A DNA stretch of 64,000 nt from Durusdinium trenchii (GCA_963970005.1 CAXAMN010003581.1:276672-340671); one strand, 5' to 3'; shown: positions 44,143-55,408, counted from the first letter of the stretch. Program-made: numbers and translations. Notes: generated from the letters alone by a model not told the origin.

Positions 44143-46395
44143 TGAACAGATTAAAAATATCTAAAAACATCTACAAACTCATTATTGAATATTTTGCACT
44201 TTCTGTGATATTGCCAAAAACATGTAAACTCCATTGAAAACCTTTGTTTGCAACACTTTTCAAGCTTCCACTAAATTTTGATAGATTTTGAAGACGCCAT
44301 TGACAGAGACCGAACTGCAATTTTTACAACATGTAGTTGTTTTTGATTTTGTCTACTATTGTTTGATGTATGTCTGATGTATTCCGATGTGGCAGACTCG
44401 GTTTCAGGCCTAACAGGACCTAATGACGACAAGATGACGAGAAGATTCTCAGAGAGGACCTTTCTATCCTGTCCTGCCCATTCCTGCCCCTTCACTAGTC
44501 AAGTTTGATATTGTCTATTTTTGTCTGACGTATTCTGATGTATTCGGATGTGGCAGGATGTGCCATCATGGCACTGCTTTCTCCGCACATAGGGGATGAG
44601 AAGGGCATATAAGGGTCATCACATGTGATCACCTCACACCACTGCTGGCCTAATCCCCCACGCTGACGGGGGATCAGGTTTCTATGGCATTGATGATCTG
44701 GATCAATGTGGCTGCATGTGGCTGCTCTGCCAAGAAGGCCAAGGCCCCTGTGTTGACAGATGACTTGGCCTGATGATTGAATGTGTGTGTGTGGATGGTC
44801 ATACTTTTGGATATCTTTGATTATCTTTGGATGATTTTGGGTGTATTTCGATATCTTTCCATACTATATGTTACGGATTGTTACGGTACGTTACTGTATG
44901 ATACTGTTTTTATCTGTTTTGATTGATTTGTTTTAGTGGTTGAAGATGGTTGAAGGTGGTTGGGTTTCTTGGTTGGGCTTGGCGTGGGGGCTCATGGAGG
45001 ATCAGGGCCATGTGAGTATCAGAATGTATAAGGCAAAATTATCTACTTAATTGCTCAGGGCCACCTTCAAGATTGGAAACAACCGATATAGGGACCATTG
45101 TGGACCAACCATGACCAACCCATGTATCCAAACACAAAGCGGACACATGCGGACGCAGAGAGGGAAAGAGAGAGAGAGAGAGAGAGAAAAACAACAAAGA
45201 GAACATGTTTTGTCTCAAGTGCTCCAAGATGCTCCAAGATTCTTTGGAGGGCTCCCATCCCAAGCAGTTGATGAAAACAGCGCAAAACAAGGAAGAACAA
45301 GGATATATCATAATATCATGGATTATCATGAGATATTATGAGAGAACCACAATAACCATTAATAACCTCAAGTGTTTGATAATTCGATCTTTCTAATGAA
45401 TGTGGAGGATTGTGGAGGTATATGGAGACGTGTAGGTGAAGGATTAGATACTATTCATATCATTGCATATCTATTCATACCTATTCCTTACTATCACACG
45501 AATACACGACTCTTGAGCAGGCGTAGCAGGTGGCAATACTATATTTGCATAAAGCAACCAACACAGAAACAACCAAACAGCTATACGCCACACAAATACA
45601 ATACAAGCACGGCCCGATAAACGTACGGGAAACATACTGAGGAATCACGTCGGCACTCCACATGCGGCTGTACTTTCACGTGCCCCGGCTAGACGACGAC
45701 TTGGCAGAAAAAAGGTCCGACATCAGATTGCTCAACAATCCAACATATAATGAACTAATGAATCTTCCGAAGGACACCCCTCAACCAGGAATCCATTAAG
45801 CCAGGATGCTTGCCATTCATGAGCCCCTGCAACGTCAGCACAAGGATTCCATAAAACACGTTGACGCAGGATTCCATAAATGCTCAAACCCTTGATAATT
45901 TGAGTGCCAAGGTTGGCGCACAAAAATATTAAAGGTAATGACCTCAGCTCGAACGGGCTGCATCAAATAGAGTCCTTCGTCAAACCTTTAGTGCACTTTC
46001 GATCCACCATAAAGCGCGGCTACCCAAGCCACCTACTGCTCTACCCTACCCCTGCCCCGGTTTCATGAAAGTGGAGCAACAGGACTACGCATGGTTGGCA
46101 GTACATCCTCAGGTTGGTTTTATACCCGAACTCCCATCAAGCAGGAGCCTGCCCTCAAATTTGCACACTTGGCATCATAATGGGTTTGCGGGGCGGTCGA
46201 TTTGGACACGCCATCGCCACTGCCCAAGAAAAACACTCGCATCATAAACCCGGACAACTCGCAGGTGTGAACCAGAATATGGATGATGAATATGATCACA
46301 TGCCATCAATTGGAGAGACACATGTTGATTTTGGCTCAGGCCGGTAGTCCGCTACCTATTTGCAACTGCTGTGCCTCTGGGTGCCGCTGCACTTG
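44143..46395. other. No supportable gene
   Basis: AT-richer. A gatgtattc(c/g)gatgtggcag block is duplicated at about 44360 and 44525, a GA run lies near 45165, and there is a hairpin ATCCCCC / GGGGGAT at 44651-44672. A minus frame at 45732-45923 is weakly protein-like. Confidence 0.4.
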
Positions 46396-46614
46396 TCATT
46401 CCCTTTTCCCATGGTCAAGCGCAGCCACATCGAGATCCTGAAGGAAGGGTGCCACAAGCCAAAGAGACTTTGGTAAAAGCTCGTGTGCCGGAAACGAGCC
46501 ATCTGTCGCAGCATGCGCATCTGAATAATCTGTGAGGAGACGGGCCGACGTTGTGATTCTGACCTGCAACAGTTTCATCTTGAAAGAGTATAAAGTCATT
46601 TTGGGCCAACGCAT
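46396..46614 (-). CDS. Minus-strand open frame (weak candidate)
   Basis: Peptide parts such as LLTDYSDAHAATDGSFPAHE and LLPKSLWLVAPFLQDLDVAA are protein-like. It is close to other minus-strand candidates (46951, 47757). Borders not found. Confidence 0.3.
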   Translation of the reverse strand: MRWPKMTLYSFKMKLLQVRITTSARLLTDYSDAHAATDGSFPAHELLPKSLWLVAPFLQDLDVAALDHGKRE

Positions 46615-46950
46615 CGCTTATCGCGCTGATCTGCCGGACCCGCAGCGGACCCCCGGCGGACGTGACCGATTCTGAACGTATGAAAGGATACCGTCCTTGA
46701 CGTGGAACTCGGGAGCTTGCTAATTTGAAGCTTTGAATTTGCAAGTCGCACCTTTTCCCTCTAGCACCTTTTCCCCTATGGCTCAACCAGGATCCCTTTT
46801 GCATGAACCAGTTTCCAACTTTGAAAGCTTTGCCTTTGCCCTTGGAGTTCGGCCAGCTTCTTTATAGTGTCCTGCATATACTTCCAATCCCTGAAGGCTG
46901 GGGGTGGTTTGCCAGACAGGGGGCTGCTTCACCGACGCAGCAAGACTCAT

Positions 46951-47087
46951 CTAAAGATCCACTCCATCTTCGGGCACGTCGTCGTAAAAGGTGTTTGTAC
47001 TTTTTCGGTTTGATCGTATAGTCATGAAAAGAACCATATTATCACCAGAGCTGTCCCAGACAAACGCTTCAGCCATGTGCACAACAG
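46951..47087 (-). CDS. Minus-strand terminal exon (weak candidate)
   Basis: After a minus-strand acceptor-like gattcaag the frame reads AVVHMAEAFVWDSSGDNMVL, FMTIRSNRKSTNTFYDD and ends shortly after. Reasonable composition; family unknown. Confidence 0.35.
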
Positions 47088-47756
47088 CTTGAATCAAACA
47101 GAAAAATATTGGATATATATAGTATTCAAACACACACACATATATATATATACACACACACCTTTATGACGATGTTTTGCCAAACGATTGGATGTAGAAC
47201 CTCAAGTCGCCGATCAAGGCCTACAGGTGGATCTCAGACGAGGCTGATTTCCAACTATGTAGAACCTCTATGCACCGGCTTTTGTTTTCAAGGAACTCCA
47301 ACCTCCTCCATCAGAGTTGCCCAAAAAAGTAGCTGACACACCCTTGTGTCTTGATAGTATCTATTATTCACCCTCCGATGAGCCATGTTTGAAGCTTCAT
47401 TTGCAGAAAAGAAGAAGGACTGCAGAAGCTGAATCTGGCCTCCAAAACCCTCAAATTCTCTGCGGCTAATTTACTTCCCCCAGCAGTAGGGCAGGGCAAT
47501 GTCAGGTAGATGCCACAGTAAGTGGCCGTTTGTGGCAGAGCTTTCCTGTTGGTCCTGTGGTTGTCTTGGTCCTGGTCACGGGCACATTCCAAAAAGGTGT
47601 ACAACAGTGCTTTGATGGGCAGCCATCTAGTGGAGGTACTGAATCGCTATCGTGATAGCAAAGTGTGCTCTAGAGAGGTGGCCTCTAACATGGTCAGGGC
47701 CAGCACACGGGTGCCAGCTGGAGGGCTCGGCAGCATGCATCTCCAGACACTCACCA

Positions 47757-48198
47757 CTAATTTAAGACTGCGTAGGAGTCATCTGCCCATTTGTCCTCAT
47801 CTTTCCGATTAAGTGGCAACAGACGAACCCACTTTGGCATGTCAAGATTGTCACACTTGAGGAACGCATTAGCCCTGGAGTATGTGCCCCTCCAGGTCAC
47901 GCTTTTCCCCACTCTTTGAAATTGGCAGAGCTGCGTGCAGCCGGCGAACGCACGTCTGGCAATATATAGCAGCGTGTGGAACACTGACCTCTTTCAACGA
48001 GGTGCACTTGAGAAAAGCTTCCTGCTCGATTAGTCGAAGTTTGTGTGGAAGCCGTAGGTGTTGCAAGTGTTTACAGTGTGCGAAGGCAGAACCCACAATC
48101 TCAGTAACTTCTGTACATGAGAGATCAACAAGCTGACAACGTTCACAGGCCGCAGGTCCAATCCATGTAAAGTTTGGAGGCAGTCCGTACCCTTTGGC
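47757..48198 (-). pseudogene. BspA-type leucine-rich-repeat fragment with frame slip
   Basis: The minus strand encodes repeats of the LRR_5/BspA type: VGSAFAHCKHLQHLRLPHKL, then EQEAFLKCTSLKEVSVPHAA, then (after a frame change near 47970) IARRAFAGCTQLCQF and ANAFLKCDNL. The AF..C..L...LP rhythm is diagnostic. Upstream in frame lie LPPNFTWIGPAACERC and a stop near 48199; downstream the second frame ends with TAG at 47757. The frame change points to a decayed or retro-copied fragment, or a tiny intron or sequence error at the junction. LRRs of this type mediate protein binding. Confidence 0.65.
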
Positions 48199-48209
48199 TC
48201 AAGGTTTTC

Positions 48210-48421
48210 GGTTCAAACCCATCTAATAGATGGGCAGGTGGCTCATGGTTATCTCTTAAAGAGAAGAGATTGCCTGCGTAGTTTGTCTGAACCCTATCTC
48301 GTAGATAGTTGAAAGTTCTTGCGTCTTGGTGGCCCTGTTACCTCTCTCCCTTACGGTATCCCGTGATATCGTCTTGGGTTTTTGCTCCTTCTTCTTCCAA
48401 AACAGTAGCCCGTGCTACTGT
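48210..48421 (+). other. Cluster of five short hairpins (structured RNA or repeat?)
   Basis: Perfect or near-perfect hairpins: CCCATCTA-A-TAGATGGG (48218-48234), ATCTCTT..AAGAGAT (48251-48270), CTATCT-CGT-AGATAG (48294-48308), ACGGTATC-CCGT-GATATCGT (48353-48372, counted with overlap) and ACAGTAGC-CCGT-GCTACTGT (48402-48421). GGTTCAAAC at 48210 can pair with GTTT..GAACC at 48281-48293, enclosing the first two. The last two share the loop CCGT with unrelated stems. Confidence 0.55.
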
Positions 48422-48499
48422 ATTTGGCCTTCGTTTTCGCCACTTAAAGATGCTTGACCCCCCAACATGGCTTAAATTCTAGGAACGCTCTGGCTGGAG

Positions 48500-48749
48500 G
48501 CTCACCGTGACCGAGATGTTCAACCAGTTTTGGGAAGGCCCAGCCTTCGCTCGTGGTGTGGAGACTCAACGCATTGGTCGCCCAGCGCGCATGACTATTT
48601 CAGACTTTCAGACTTGCCAGCGACTTCAGCTTGCCAAACCTGTTAATGCGACATATTTGGATTTTTTCATGTTGGAAAAGGTTGAGAACGGACCCCACCA
48701 AGTCAAGCTGTTGTGCAAATGGCAGAACTGTTTATTTGGGACATCCGAG
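48500..48749 (+). CDS. 83-codon internal exon, unknown protein
   Basis: AG|G acceptor (ctggctggag) and AG|GT donor (ATCCGAG|gtacatg) enclose an open frame reading VTEMFNQFWEGPAFARGVE, RPARMTISDFQTCQRLQL, YLDFFMLEKVENGPHQVKLL and CKWQNCLFGTSE. Both borders and composition are good; opposite frames are closed. It is one of the longest host exon candidates here. Family not recognised. Confidence 0.55.
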
Positions 48750-49170
48750 GTACATGCACTGACAGCTTTAACTGGTGATATGGTTCAATAATGTTCAATA
48801 CTATACATGGGACATAAATAGATATATTTTTGCAGACACCTGTATGACGATGTGTCCGCAGATGGCGCCGACCATATTTGGTGGTTGGCAAATGAGGGTG
48901 GCTGAAGGATTATATACTGGCAAAACCTGGCACCCAGCGCCCAGGCTGGATGTTGGCTGTGTGGCTGGATGCTCAGCCTGCACTGAGCGGCCGAAGAAGG
49001 AATACCGCTGCCAACCCAGTACCCGGCTGAAAGTATTTGGGCCCAGGCTGTGGCTCGGAATTGCGAGTTAATCCTAAACGGATGAAGAATGTCCAGACCG
49101 AGGTGCTTTGCTTTGCTTTGAGGCCCTATAGACTAAGGGTGGTATTTTAACATTCTAAGGTGTAGAAACG

Positions 49171-49734
49171 TCAAGCGCCCAGAAGATCGTCACGTTTTGG
49201 TGAGCGTTTTTGGTGTCTGCCTTGCTCCTGTTTCAACTTGCCCTGAGATTGCTTGCTGCGATTGGTTGCGCGCTGCTCCAGTGAGGTTTCCAAGCTAAGT
49301 ATCCTTGTTATTTTGGGGTGATAGTCTGGTGCCAGAACTGTTGAAAGTTCCAGCAAACCTCTAGCACACTCAGAAAGATGCCCGACATCCGGTTGGCGCA
49401 ACCCGCGGACCACATCATCGACGTCTTCTTGAAGTTGATGCTCTGTCGAGTTGCCTACGATGCTTGCGTTGTTGCTATAAAGGGTTTTGTTTGGTTGCTC
49501 TGCATGTTGTCTCTTATTGTCCTTTTTCGCGCCCGTATTGTTGTACTGTAGGATTTGGGTGGGCTCACGTGGTATGCTGACTTGGAGCCCGATTTTCGCC
49601 CATTGCTTGAGGCCAAGAAGCCGGACGAGAACATTAAATCGATCTTGGAAGCAATGAAACTTTGCTACTGGTGCCCTGCTGTGAATGGTGCTTTCTGCTG
49701 ACGCTTGCTGCTGTAGATTGTGTTTTAATGCCCG
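49171..49734 (-). CDS. 187-codon minus-strand open frame without Met
   Basis: No stop occurs in this frame from 49734 down to the TGA at 49171-49173, and no in-frame ATG, so it would be an exon rather than a whole gene. The C-terminal half is protein-like: HQLQEDVDDVVRGLRQPDVG, LSECARGLLELSTVLAPDY, HPKITRILSLETSLEQRA, then a basic tail to LLGA. The N-terminal half overlaps, codon over codon, a good plus-strand exon candidate (49552-49701), so part of the openness may be antisense shadow. Family unknown. Confidence 0.45.
   Translation of the reverse strand, partial: RALKHNLQQQASAESTIHSRAPVAKFHCFQDRFNVLVRLLGLKQWAKIGLQVSIPREPTQILQYNNTGAKKDNKRQHAEQPNKTLYSNNASIVGNSTEHQLQEDVDDVVRGLRQPDVGHLSECARGLLELSTVLAPDYHPKITRILSLETSLEQRATNRSKQSQGKLKQEQGRHQKRSPKRDDLLGA
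49552..49701 (+). CDS. Plus-strand terminal exon opposite the minus frame (candidate)
   Basis: Acceptor tactgtag, then DLGGLTWYADLEPDFRPLLE, KKPDENIKSILEAMK and LCYWCPAVNGAFC to a TGA. Strong helical, charged composition. It conflicts with the minus-strand call on the same bases; only one is likely real. Confidence 0.4.
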   Translation, partial: DLGGLTWYADLEPDFRPLLEAKKPDENIKSILEAMKLCYWCPAVNGAFC

Positions 49735-51909
49735 TTATTTTTTGCTGTCTCTAAAAGTTTTGTTGCGTTAGGCACCGTGGCTCAGAAACAAGAGGGAGGT
49801 CGATGGTGTAACGCTTTGTGCCAAAATCCTAGGTACCAGCGGGATGTATATATATATATGTATACCGAGATCCAATTGTTCAATCATGCATTTGGTCCGT
49901 CAAGAAACAGATGTGTGCAATTGGCAGGTGAGGCTGGAAGCCTTGGAACTGGAAGCGAAAAGAGTCTCGGCTTGACACGCCGTCCAGGATTATTGTTTCA
50001 TCCAGCCATGCAAGTGGATTGGATGTAGCAAGTCCCGGAAACCCATTCTTCCTGGGACGCACCGGTGGTAAAGCCATCTCATCCTGGTGAGTTGGAAAGC
50101 AACCTTTTGAGTAGTCCTATCAGTGTGGAAATCATCGGGACCGTTGTGGAACCCTTTTAGGTTGGCAGACTTTGGAAGTCACGGCGGTCGACCATCTTGG
50201 GATTGCAAGAGACCTTTGGCCATCATTTGGTACATTCAGACCATCAGGCCAATGACAAGGGTGTGAATACGGTGAGAATGTAAAAAATCAAATGTGAGCA
50301 GTGAAAATGGAGTCCCGAACGTGCAACACCCATAGCCCTAGTCCTGACTTTTTTGGTGTTGAGGCCATATGGCAATGTCAATGTGGCTGGTAAATTTGGA
50401 TCTATATCCAAGGGAATCCGAATTATGATCACTACTCTGAGATTTGGTGGAAACGCCGCTGCATGCATGGATGTTCAAAAAGGAGGCTTTGCATCAGACG
50501 AAGATGCCCGGGTGCAACATGGAAATGTCCACAGTCCACACCTATTTCAAGGCATGTGTTGCAAGGTGGCACTTCCATTTAAACAGTGTTTTGCGGGTGA
50601 AAGTTTACAAAAATCTGGGGTTGTTCATCACACTGAATCTATAACATTGTTGAGAGACGAGTGGTTTTGAACATCCTTCGATGGGAGAGAAACCTCAAAA
50701 GCGTTCCACTTGGAGCAGGAGGACCTTGCAGAACGGCCCTTCATATAAGGGAAAAGGGCCGTGGAAGAACCAATGGGGCGGATGGGATCACTACTCGCCC
50801 ATGCACTGGGACACCTGATGCCTGGTGGAACAGGTGGCCATGAGGGATCCATAGATGCCATAAACTCAAGTTGTGACTCAGAGGGTGCGTTGTTGATCAG
50901 ATTGGCGCACTAAGGATCCCATGCACAAGAGCTAGTGACTCGGATCAAGATCCACCAGGCACCTGTTGTTTGGAATGGACGAGGCCGTTTTTGCTCGTAA
51001 ACTCTACACCATGACACAGGAGCTGCGCTGGCCTACTCTCCTCCTAAAATCCCTCAGCAACCCTTGGTGGAAAAAGAGGCCAGTTAATCTTGGTGGACAT
51101 TCTTTTCAAAGATGCAGCCGTTTGTTGATGCAGGCGGGTGAGCCTGATCGATTTGAGTTTAGGTCACCTGTTCCACAGTTTTGGAACTGAGCCAGCCGTC
51201 AACTCCAAGCACGGCGATGTTTGGGATGATCGAGGTTCCATGAGGTTCCTGGATCCCTGCAGCTACCCCCTTCTACACATAGTTGTTTGACCTGACAGGG
51301 GCAGGCTGTATAGATTTTGTATTGCGGTAGAGTATAGTAGTTGTTTGTAGGCGAATTAGTGAAACTCAGGAGGTCCTTGTTTTCCGCCAGATGTCGCATG
51401 TGGCGAGTCCATTTATTCAAGAACAGCGTGACACTCCAAGGGTCGTTGATGGTCGTGGATTCCTCACTCAGAAACCCAAAATACATGCCACTTAATTTGA
51501 ATCAACTGCAACTGAGGAGCGGATGCGGGAGATTTGCAATGGACTTCAGGCAAAGATGGTCATGTGGTCAAGAAGCATAGACGTGAGGAAACGTGGCCAT
51601 GTGTAGCCTGCAGATCTGCAACTTCTCAGGGAATCCCTGTTTGATCCTTGATCACTTCAACTTTATCCCAGTTTTTTGGATGTTTTGTGGCCCTCGACCC
51701 GTCGTAGGAAGACTTAGAGCTTTGCCGACGGAGTTTGGATGAGAAGGGAAGGCAGGAGGAGATGGCTCAGAAGGCACGATCTGGGCTGAGATTGCTACAT
51801 TCAGCATGCGGGTTCAACTTCCGATGGTCTTTCTTTTCCGATCCGATGTCATGTTCCTATGTCAGTCAGGCTCAGTTTGAATCGAAGACGGGACCCTCTG
51901 GCTTGTGAG
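49735..51909. other. No firm gene
   Basis: The minus frame 51199-51486 (SEESTTINDPWSVTLFLNKW) and the plus frame 50353-50670 are weak candidates. The rest looks intronic. (TA)n tract near 49848. Confidence 0.4.
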
Positions 51910-51999
51910 GAGCTGGCACGCCTCCGAGCGGAGCACGATCGGGCCGAGGCTGAGAAAGCGCGCCAGCAGAGGAGACAACGGAAACCCCATGGGGAATAA
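51910..51999 (+). CDS. Coiled-coil exon (candidate)
   Basis: AG|G acceptor (cttgtgag), then ELARLRAEHDRAEAEKARQQ and RRQRKPHGE to TAA; 30 codons in phase 0. It opens the series of coiled-coil exons that continues to 63.5 kb. It may be the last exon of one gene, or the stop may lie past an unrecognised GA donor (CAGAG|GAGACA). Confidence 0.55.
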   Translation, partial: ELARLRAEHDRAEAEKARQQRRQRKPHGE

Positions 52000-52090
52000 C
52001 AACCTTTTGGCCTTCCAAGGCCAATCCATGGCCAATCCTTTCCAGCCGTTTCGCCGATGCGGAAAAACACGCAGCTTTCTTAACCCACAG

Positions 52091-52223
52091 CTTGGTGGCC
52101 ATCCTCGACTCCGAACTGGAGCCACCGGAGCCTCCACCCGAAGCGCCTGCCTCGAGTCGCCCATCCCAGGAGCGAGTCCAAAGAGACTCTCCGACTGAAG
52201 GAGGCCTCCGACTCTCGGGAGTC
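52091..52223 (+). CDS. Pro/Glu-rich exon (candidate)
   Basis: Acceptor taacccacag, then VAILDSELEPPEPPPEAPAS and SRPSQERVQRDSPTEGG. A donor gtgatg follows at 52224. Disordered, acidic. Confidence 0.45.
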
Positions 52224-52680
52224 GGTGATGGGGTGCTTGAATGCAATGGGGTGGTTGTTCCCCCGGGGGTACAAGGTAGGTGTGTGGGACGTGTGTCATT
52301 TGGGTTTGTGAAAAGATCAGCCAATCACCCAAATGAGGGTGATCTGGTTTGGGACCAACTCGAGACGCATGAAGTTTCGTAACAGCATTCGTTGACAAAC
52401 GGTCGGATGTTTATTGTTTGAGTCTAGAAACGTCTGCCAGAGATAGCCAGAGTTGATGTTTGGATTTTTGCGTTGGATAATGATATATGAGGATTATGAG
52501 GATATGATATAGACAAATGATCTGCTAATGTTTGGGGGGTGGTTTTTGCCATAGTTGTTCGTGAGCATCGCTCTTGTTGGCGATCATCGACTCGGATCCT
52601 GCCCAAGAGACCACCAGAAATCTGGTCAATCCATGCTGCCTGCCGGGCTGTCCCAGTGACCCGTCGTAGCGAAGGTGCAG

Positions 52681-52756
52681 GTCGCCTTCCGTCCTGCTGG
52701 ACGACTCGCCAGGCTTTGAGCCTTCTGGAACAAAGCGAGCAGGACAAGAGCCGTCG
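52681..52756 (+). CDS. Short helical exon (candidate)
   Basis: AG|GT-type acceptor (gaaggtgcag) and donor (CCGTCG|gtgactg) bound a frame reading TTRQALSLLEQSEQDKSR. Without splicing a TGA follows immediately. Confidence 0.5.
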
Positions 52757-52955
52757 GTGACTGGGCTGGCGGTGGTATGCGGTGGTGCCAGGTAAGCGAG
52801 TGGTTCATCGCGGGGAAATGTTCAGAAGAAAGGAAGGAAGGCTCCAAGACAGTTTTTTTTTGCCTGGTGGCAAGCTCCACCTGACAGAGATCGTAAGCTT
52901 CGCAGGCTTCCGGCTTCCACCTTCTCACTGAGAACTTCCTTCCGCGTCACACGAG

Positions 52956-53037
52956 GCTTCAAATGGAGCAGGAGGAGGTCGCACGTCTCCAGACTGAGCG
53001 GGACCGGGTTGAAGCTGAGCTGCCTGGCACGAAGTAG
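52956..53037 (+). CDS. Coiled-coil exon (candidate)
   Basis: Acceptor cacacgag; after one base the frame gives LQMEQEEVARLQTERDRVEA and ELPGTK to TAG. A GC donor (CTGCCTG|GCACG) just before the stop would make it internal. Clear heptads. Confidence 0.55.
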
Positions 53038-53393
53038 CGGCTCATTCGTCACTGGGTGACAGTAGCAGGGCCTTTCTTTGGATCTACACAGTAAACCTGC
53101 AAGAGGCAGAAATGATGTCCAATTGCATTTCTAAAGTGGGTTCTCTTTAAAGGGACAACATATTTTGTTCGAAGCACTTGTTAAGTCGTCGGCAGTGATG
53201 GGCTTATAGGCCAGCTGATAATGCAGAGCAAGTCTTTGAGTGACCATTCCCTTGTTCTGATTACATAATGTGTTATTCAGTCATCGTCCATTGTTCTGAT
53301 GTCTTTATAGCGACCATGTCCTTGTTGCTGATCTATGCAGCACTGACGGTTTCTTTGGGTTCTTGTGGTTTTTGCCGTAGAATTTGGGTCCAG

Positions 53394-53555
53394 GTTGACT
53401 CAGGTCGGGACGGGTTCAGCGTCCGGGAACCGTGGGAAGTCTGCCAGCTGTGCAGCTGCGCATCTTTGAGGCTCAGGGACTTGCAGATGGAAAGCCTACG
53501 GAGCGCCGAGCTTAAGGCGAGACCGGTCCTCCGTTTGAGACCGCCAAATAGATAG
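53394..53555 (+). CDS. Exon with stop (candidate)
   Basis: Acceptor ttgggtccag, then VDSGRDGFSVREPWEVCQL and SLRLRDLQMESLRSAELKAR to TAG. The second half is helix-prone; another frame is partly open, so the frame is not certain. Confidence 0.4.
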   Translation, partial: VDSGRDGFSVREPWEVCQLCSCASLRLRDLQMESLRSAELKARPVLRLRPPNR

Positions 53556-53909
53556 AAAAGTAACAAAAAGTAGATCCCCACTGAAAAATGTGTTGGAAAC
53601 CGTTTCTATATTTGGGGGTATCACTTTGGACTTGTTGCAATAAACCAATGCCCCACTCCGGGAGCCAGGTAGACAGACCCAGAGGTGTTTTCTGAACACT
53701 GTGGTTGTCACCACGCCTCGATCTTGGCTAATCTGACCAATCTTCGTAGATTGAGAGTAGATGGCACAAGGTGACGCCCCGTCTCAAAAAGACATCTTAG
53801 AGGGTGCTTTGAAAGCATTATCAATTATATATGTTAGCCCATCCACCCACCGGAATCGAACGTCCAACCGCCTACGGGGGTCAAGAACTGACGGGTGACG
53901 TCCATCGAG

Positions 53910-54005
53910 GAAAAGCAGCTGCGGGAAAGGATGGAGACCGAGAAGAGACAAGAGCTGCTGCAAAAGCAGAAAGAGCTGCAGCAGCTGGGCAATATCGGGC
54001 AATGA
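53910..54005 (+). CDS. Coiled-coil exon (candidate)
   Basis: AG|G acceptor (ccatcgag), then EKQLRERMETEKRQELLQKQ and KELQQLGNIGQ to TGA; 32 codons in phase 0. One of the strongest coiled-coil peptides here. A GC donor inside CTGG|GCAATA could replace the stop. Confidence 0.6.
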   Translation, partial: EKQLRERMETEKRQELLQKQKELQQLGNIGQ

Positions 54006-54693
54006 TGTAAACAAACGTTATCAAACGTTCATTGTTTGCAAGATTTATATATATATATATGTATTTAGATAATCATACAGTTATACAACACCAAGATTTC
54101 AATTCACATGATAAGTTAGGGATTGGTTGTTCCATGTTGTCCCTTTCTTTTTGAACGTGAGAGGAAGGTCGGAAGGTGACCCAACAAATTTCCTGTGCAA
54201 GCAAAAAGCTGTGACTGGGGCTGAGTTGGTGTCCATCCTTGTTCATGTCAAAAGCATTCGAAAGCTTATTTGTGGAACGATCCTCGGTCACTGGGCCACA
54301 CAAGTAGACCAAAAGACAACGATCTTGGATGAGGTGAGTTAAGTCAACAACCTTGCCTGTCAGCAACTGATCTTTGGGCTTGCAAACCAGGGTGGTCAAG
54401 CCTCAGGGGATTTACAATATTTGATTATAGATGACCAAAGAACCCGGAAAATGTCTTTCCGAAACTCGAAGTGAAAGAAAGTGAGCGCTTTGGAGCAGCG
54501 TGTTGTCACAAAAGATGACAGGAGGAAAATCTTGCTTGTTCGCCAAAAGCACTGGTGGTTTGGAGTGTCCATCAATGTCCATCATATGTTTTCCAAAGAT
54601 GAATCCAACATTGCAGACGTTGCTTTTGCATTTGTGAATTGATCCACATGTTAGATATGTGACCTTGATTCTTCCCTTATTTTGACCACCAAG

Positions 54694-54787
54694 GAGACTA
54701 GAGGCAGACGTCCGAAGGCTGACCGAGAGCGTGGAACGAGCGGAGGAGGAGAAGCGGCATTTGCGACGCTGGGCGCAGATCTGGTAG
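54694..54787 (+). CDS. Coiled-coil exon (candidate)
   Basis: Acceptor accaccaag; after one base the frame gives RLEADVRRLTESVERAEEEK and RHLRRWAQIW to TAG. Strong heptads; possible GC donor at GCTG|GGCGCA. Confidence 0.6.
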
Positions 54788-55230
54788 AATCATGGAGAGC
54801 TATAGATGAGACCCCAAGGGCTCCTCCTCAGAAGGTATTTGGACTCTCAAAACCCACCCCCAACACCTTCTCAGAAGGGATTTGGAGCCCTCTGGAGAGG
54901 AGGATAATCTTAGAGGATACATCAATGGTAAAATTCTACAATATGACACAGCAAAAGCATTGCTTTGATTCTAGAGACCTTCAGTATCACCTGCAGGCAG
55001 GAGTCCAAGAATCCGCCAACATGATAAACAAGTGGGGGGCTATGTAACTTGAGCCGTTATGTTCTTAAAGCACTTTCATATGTATATATATATATTACTT
55101 CATAGTAATATATAGTAATATTATACTATATCATTATGTTGATCTTCGTTAGGGTCTTTGTTGGCAGGTTGACTAAAGTTCCCCAAACCGTTTACTGTTG
55201 GGGTTCTCTCTTAGGAAAGACACCACAGTC

Positions 55231-55408
55231 TCAAGCCGCGCCCCTGAACCCTCTATCCGGGTGTCGTCCTCCAGTTGTCCTGCTGTTGTCCTTCTGCTCC
55301 TGTCCGGCCACGCTCTGGAAACCCTGTGTCCTCCTCTGGTCCTCCTCACGCTTGCGAAGCTTGTGCTCCTTTTGTCCTTCCCTTTGGCCACATGACTATA
55401 CCCCCTCG
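55231..55408 (-). CDS. Minus-strand coiled-coil-like exon (candidate)
   Basis: On the minus strand the frame reads GQREGQKEHKLRKREEDQRR, TQGFQSVAGQEQKDN and on to a TGA at 55231. The plus strand here gives only Leu/Ser-rich antisense-type peptides. It is inverted relative to all neighbouring coiled-coil exons. Confidence 0.4.

Noticed and set aside
44651..44672. ATCCCCC / GGGGGAT hairpin as a transcription terminator
   Set aside because: No gene ends nearby, no T-run follows, and intrinsic terminators are not expected in a eukaryotic nuclear genome.
48185..48203. ccgtaccctttggctcaag resembles the dinoflagellate spliced leader (3' 11 bases TTTGGCTCAAG match)
   Set aside because: Two bases are missing and one differs upstream, and the stretch overlaps the LRR coding frame on the other strand. 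As a single imperfect match it does not prove a relict leader.
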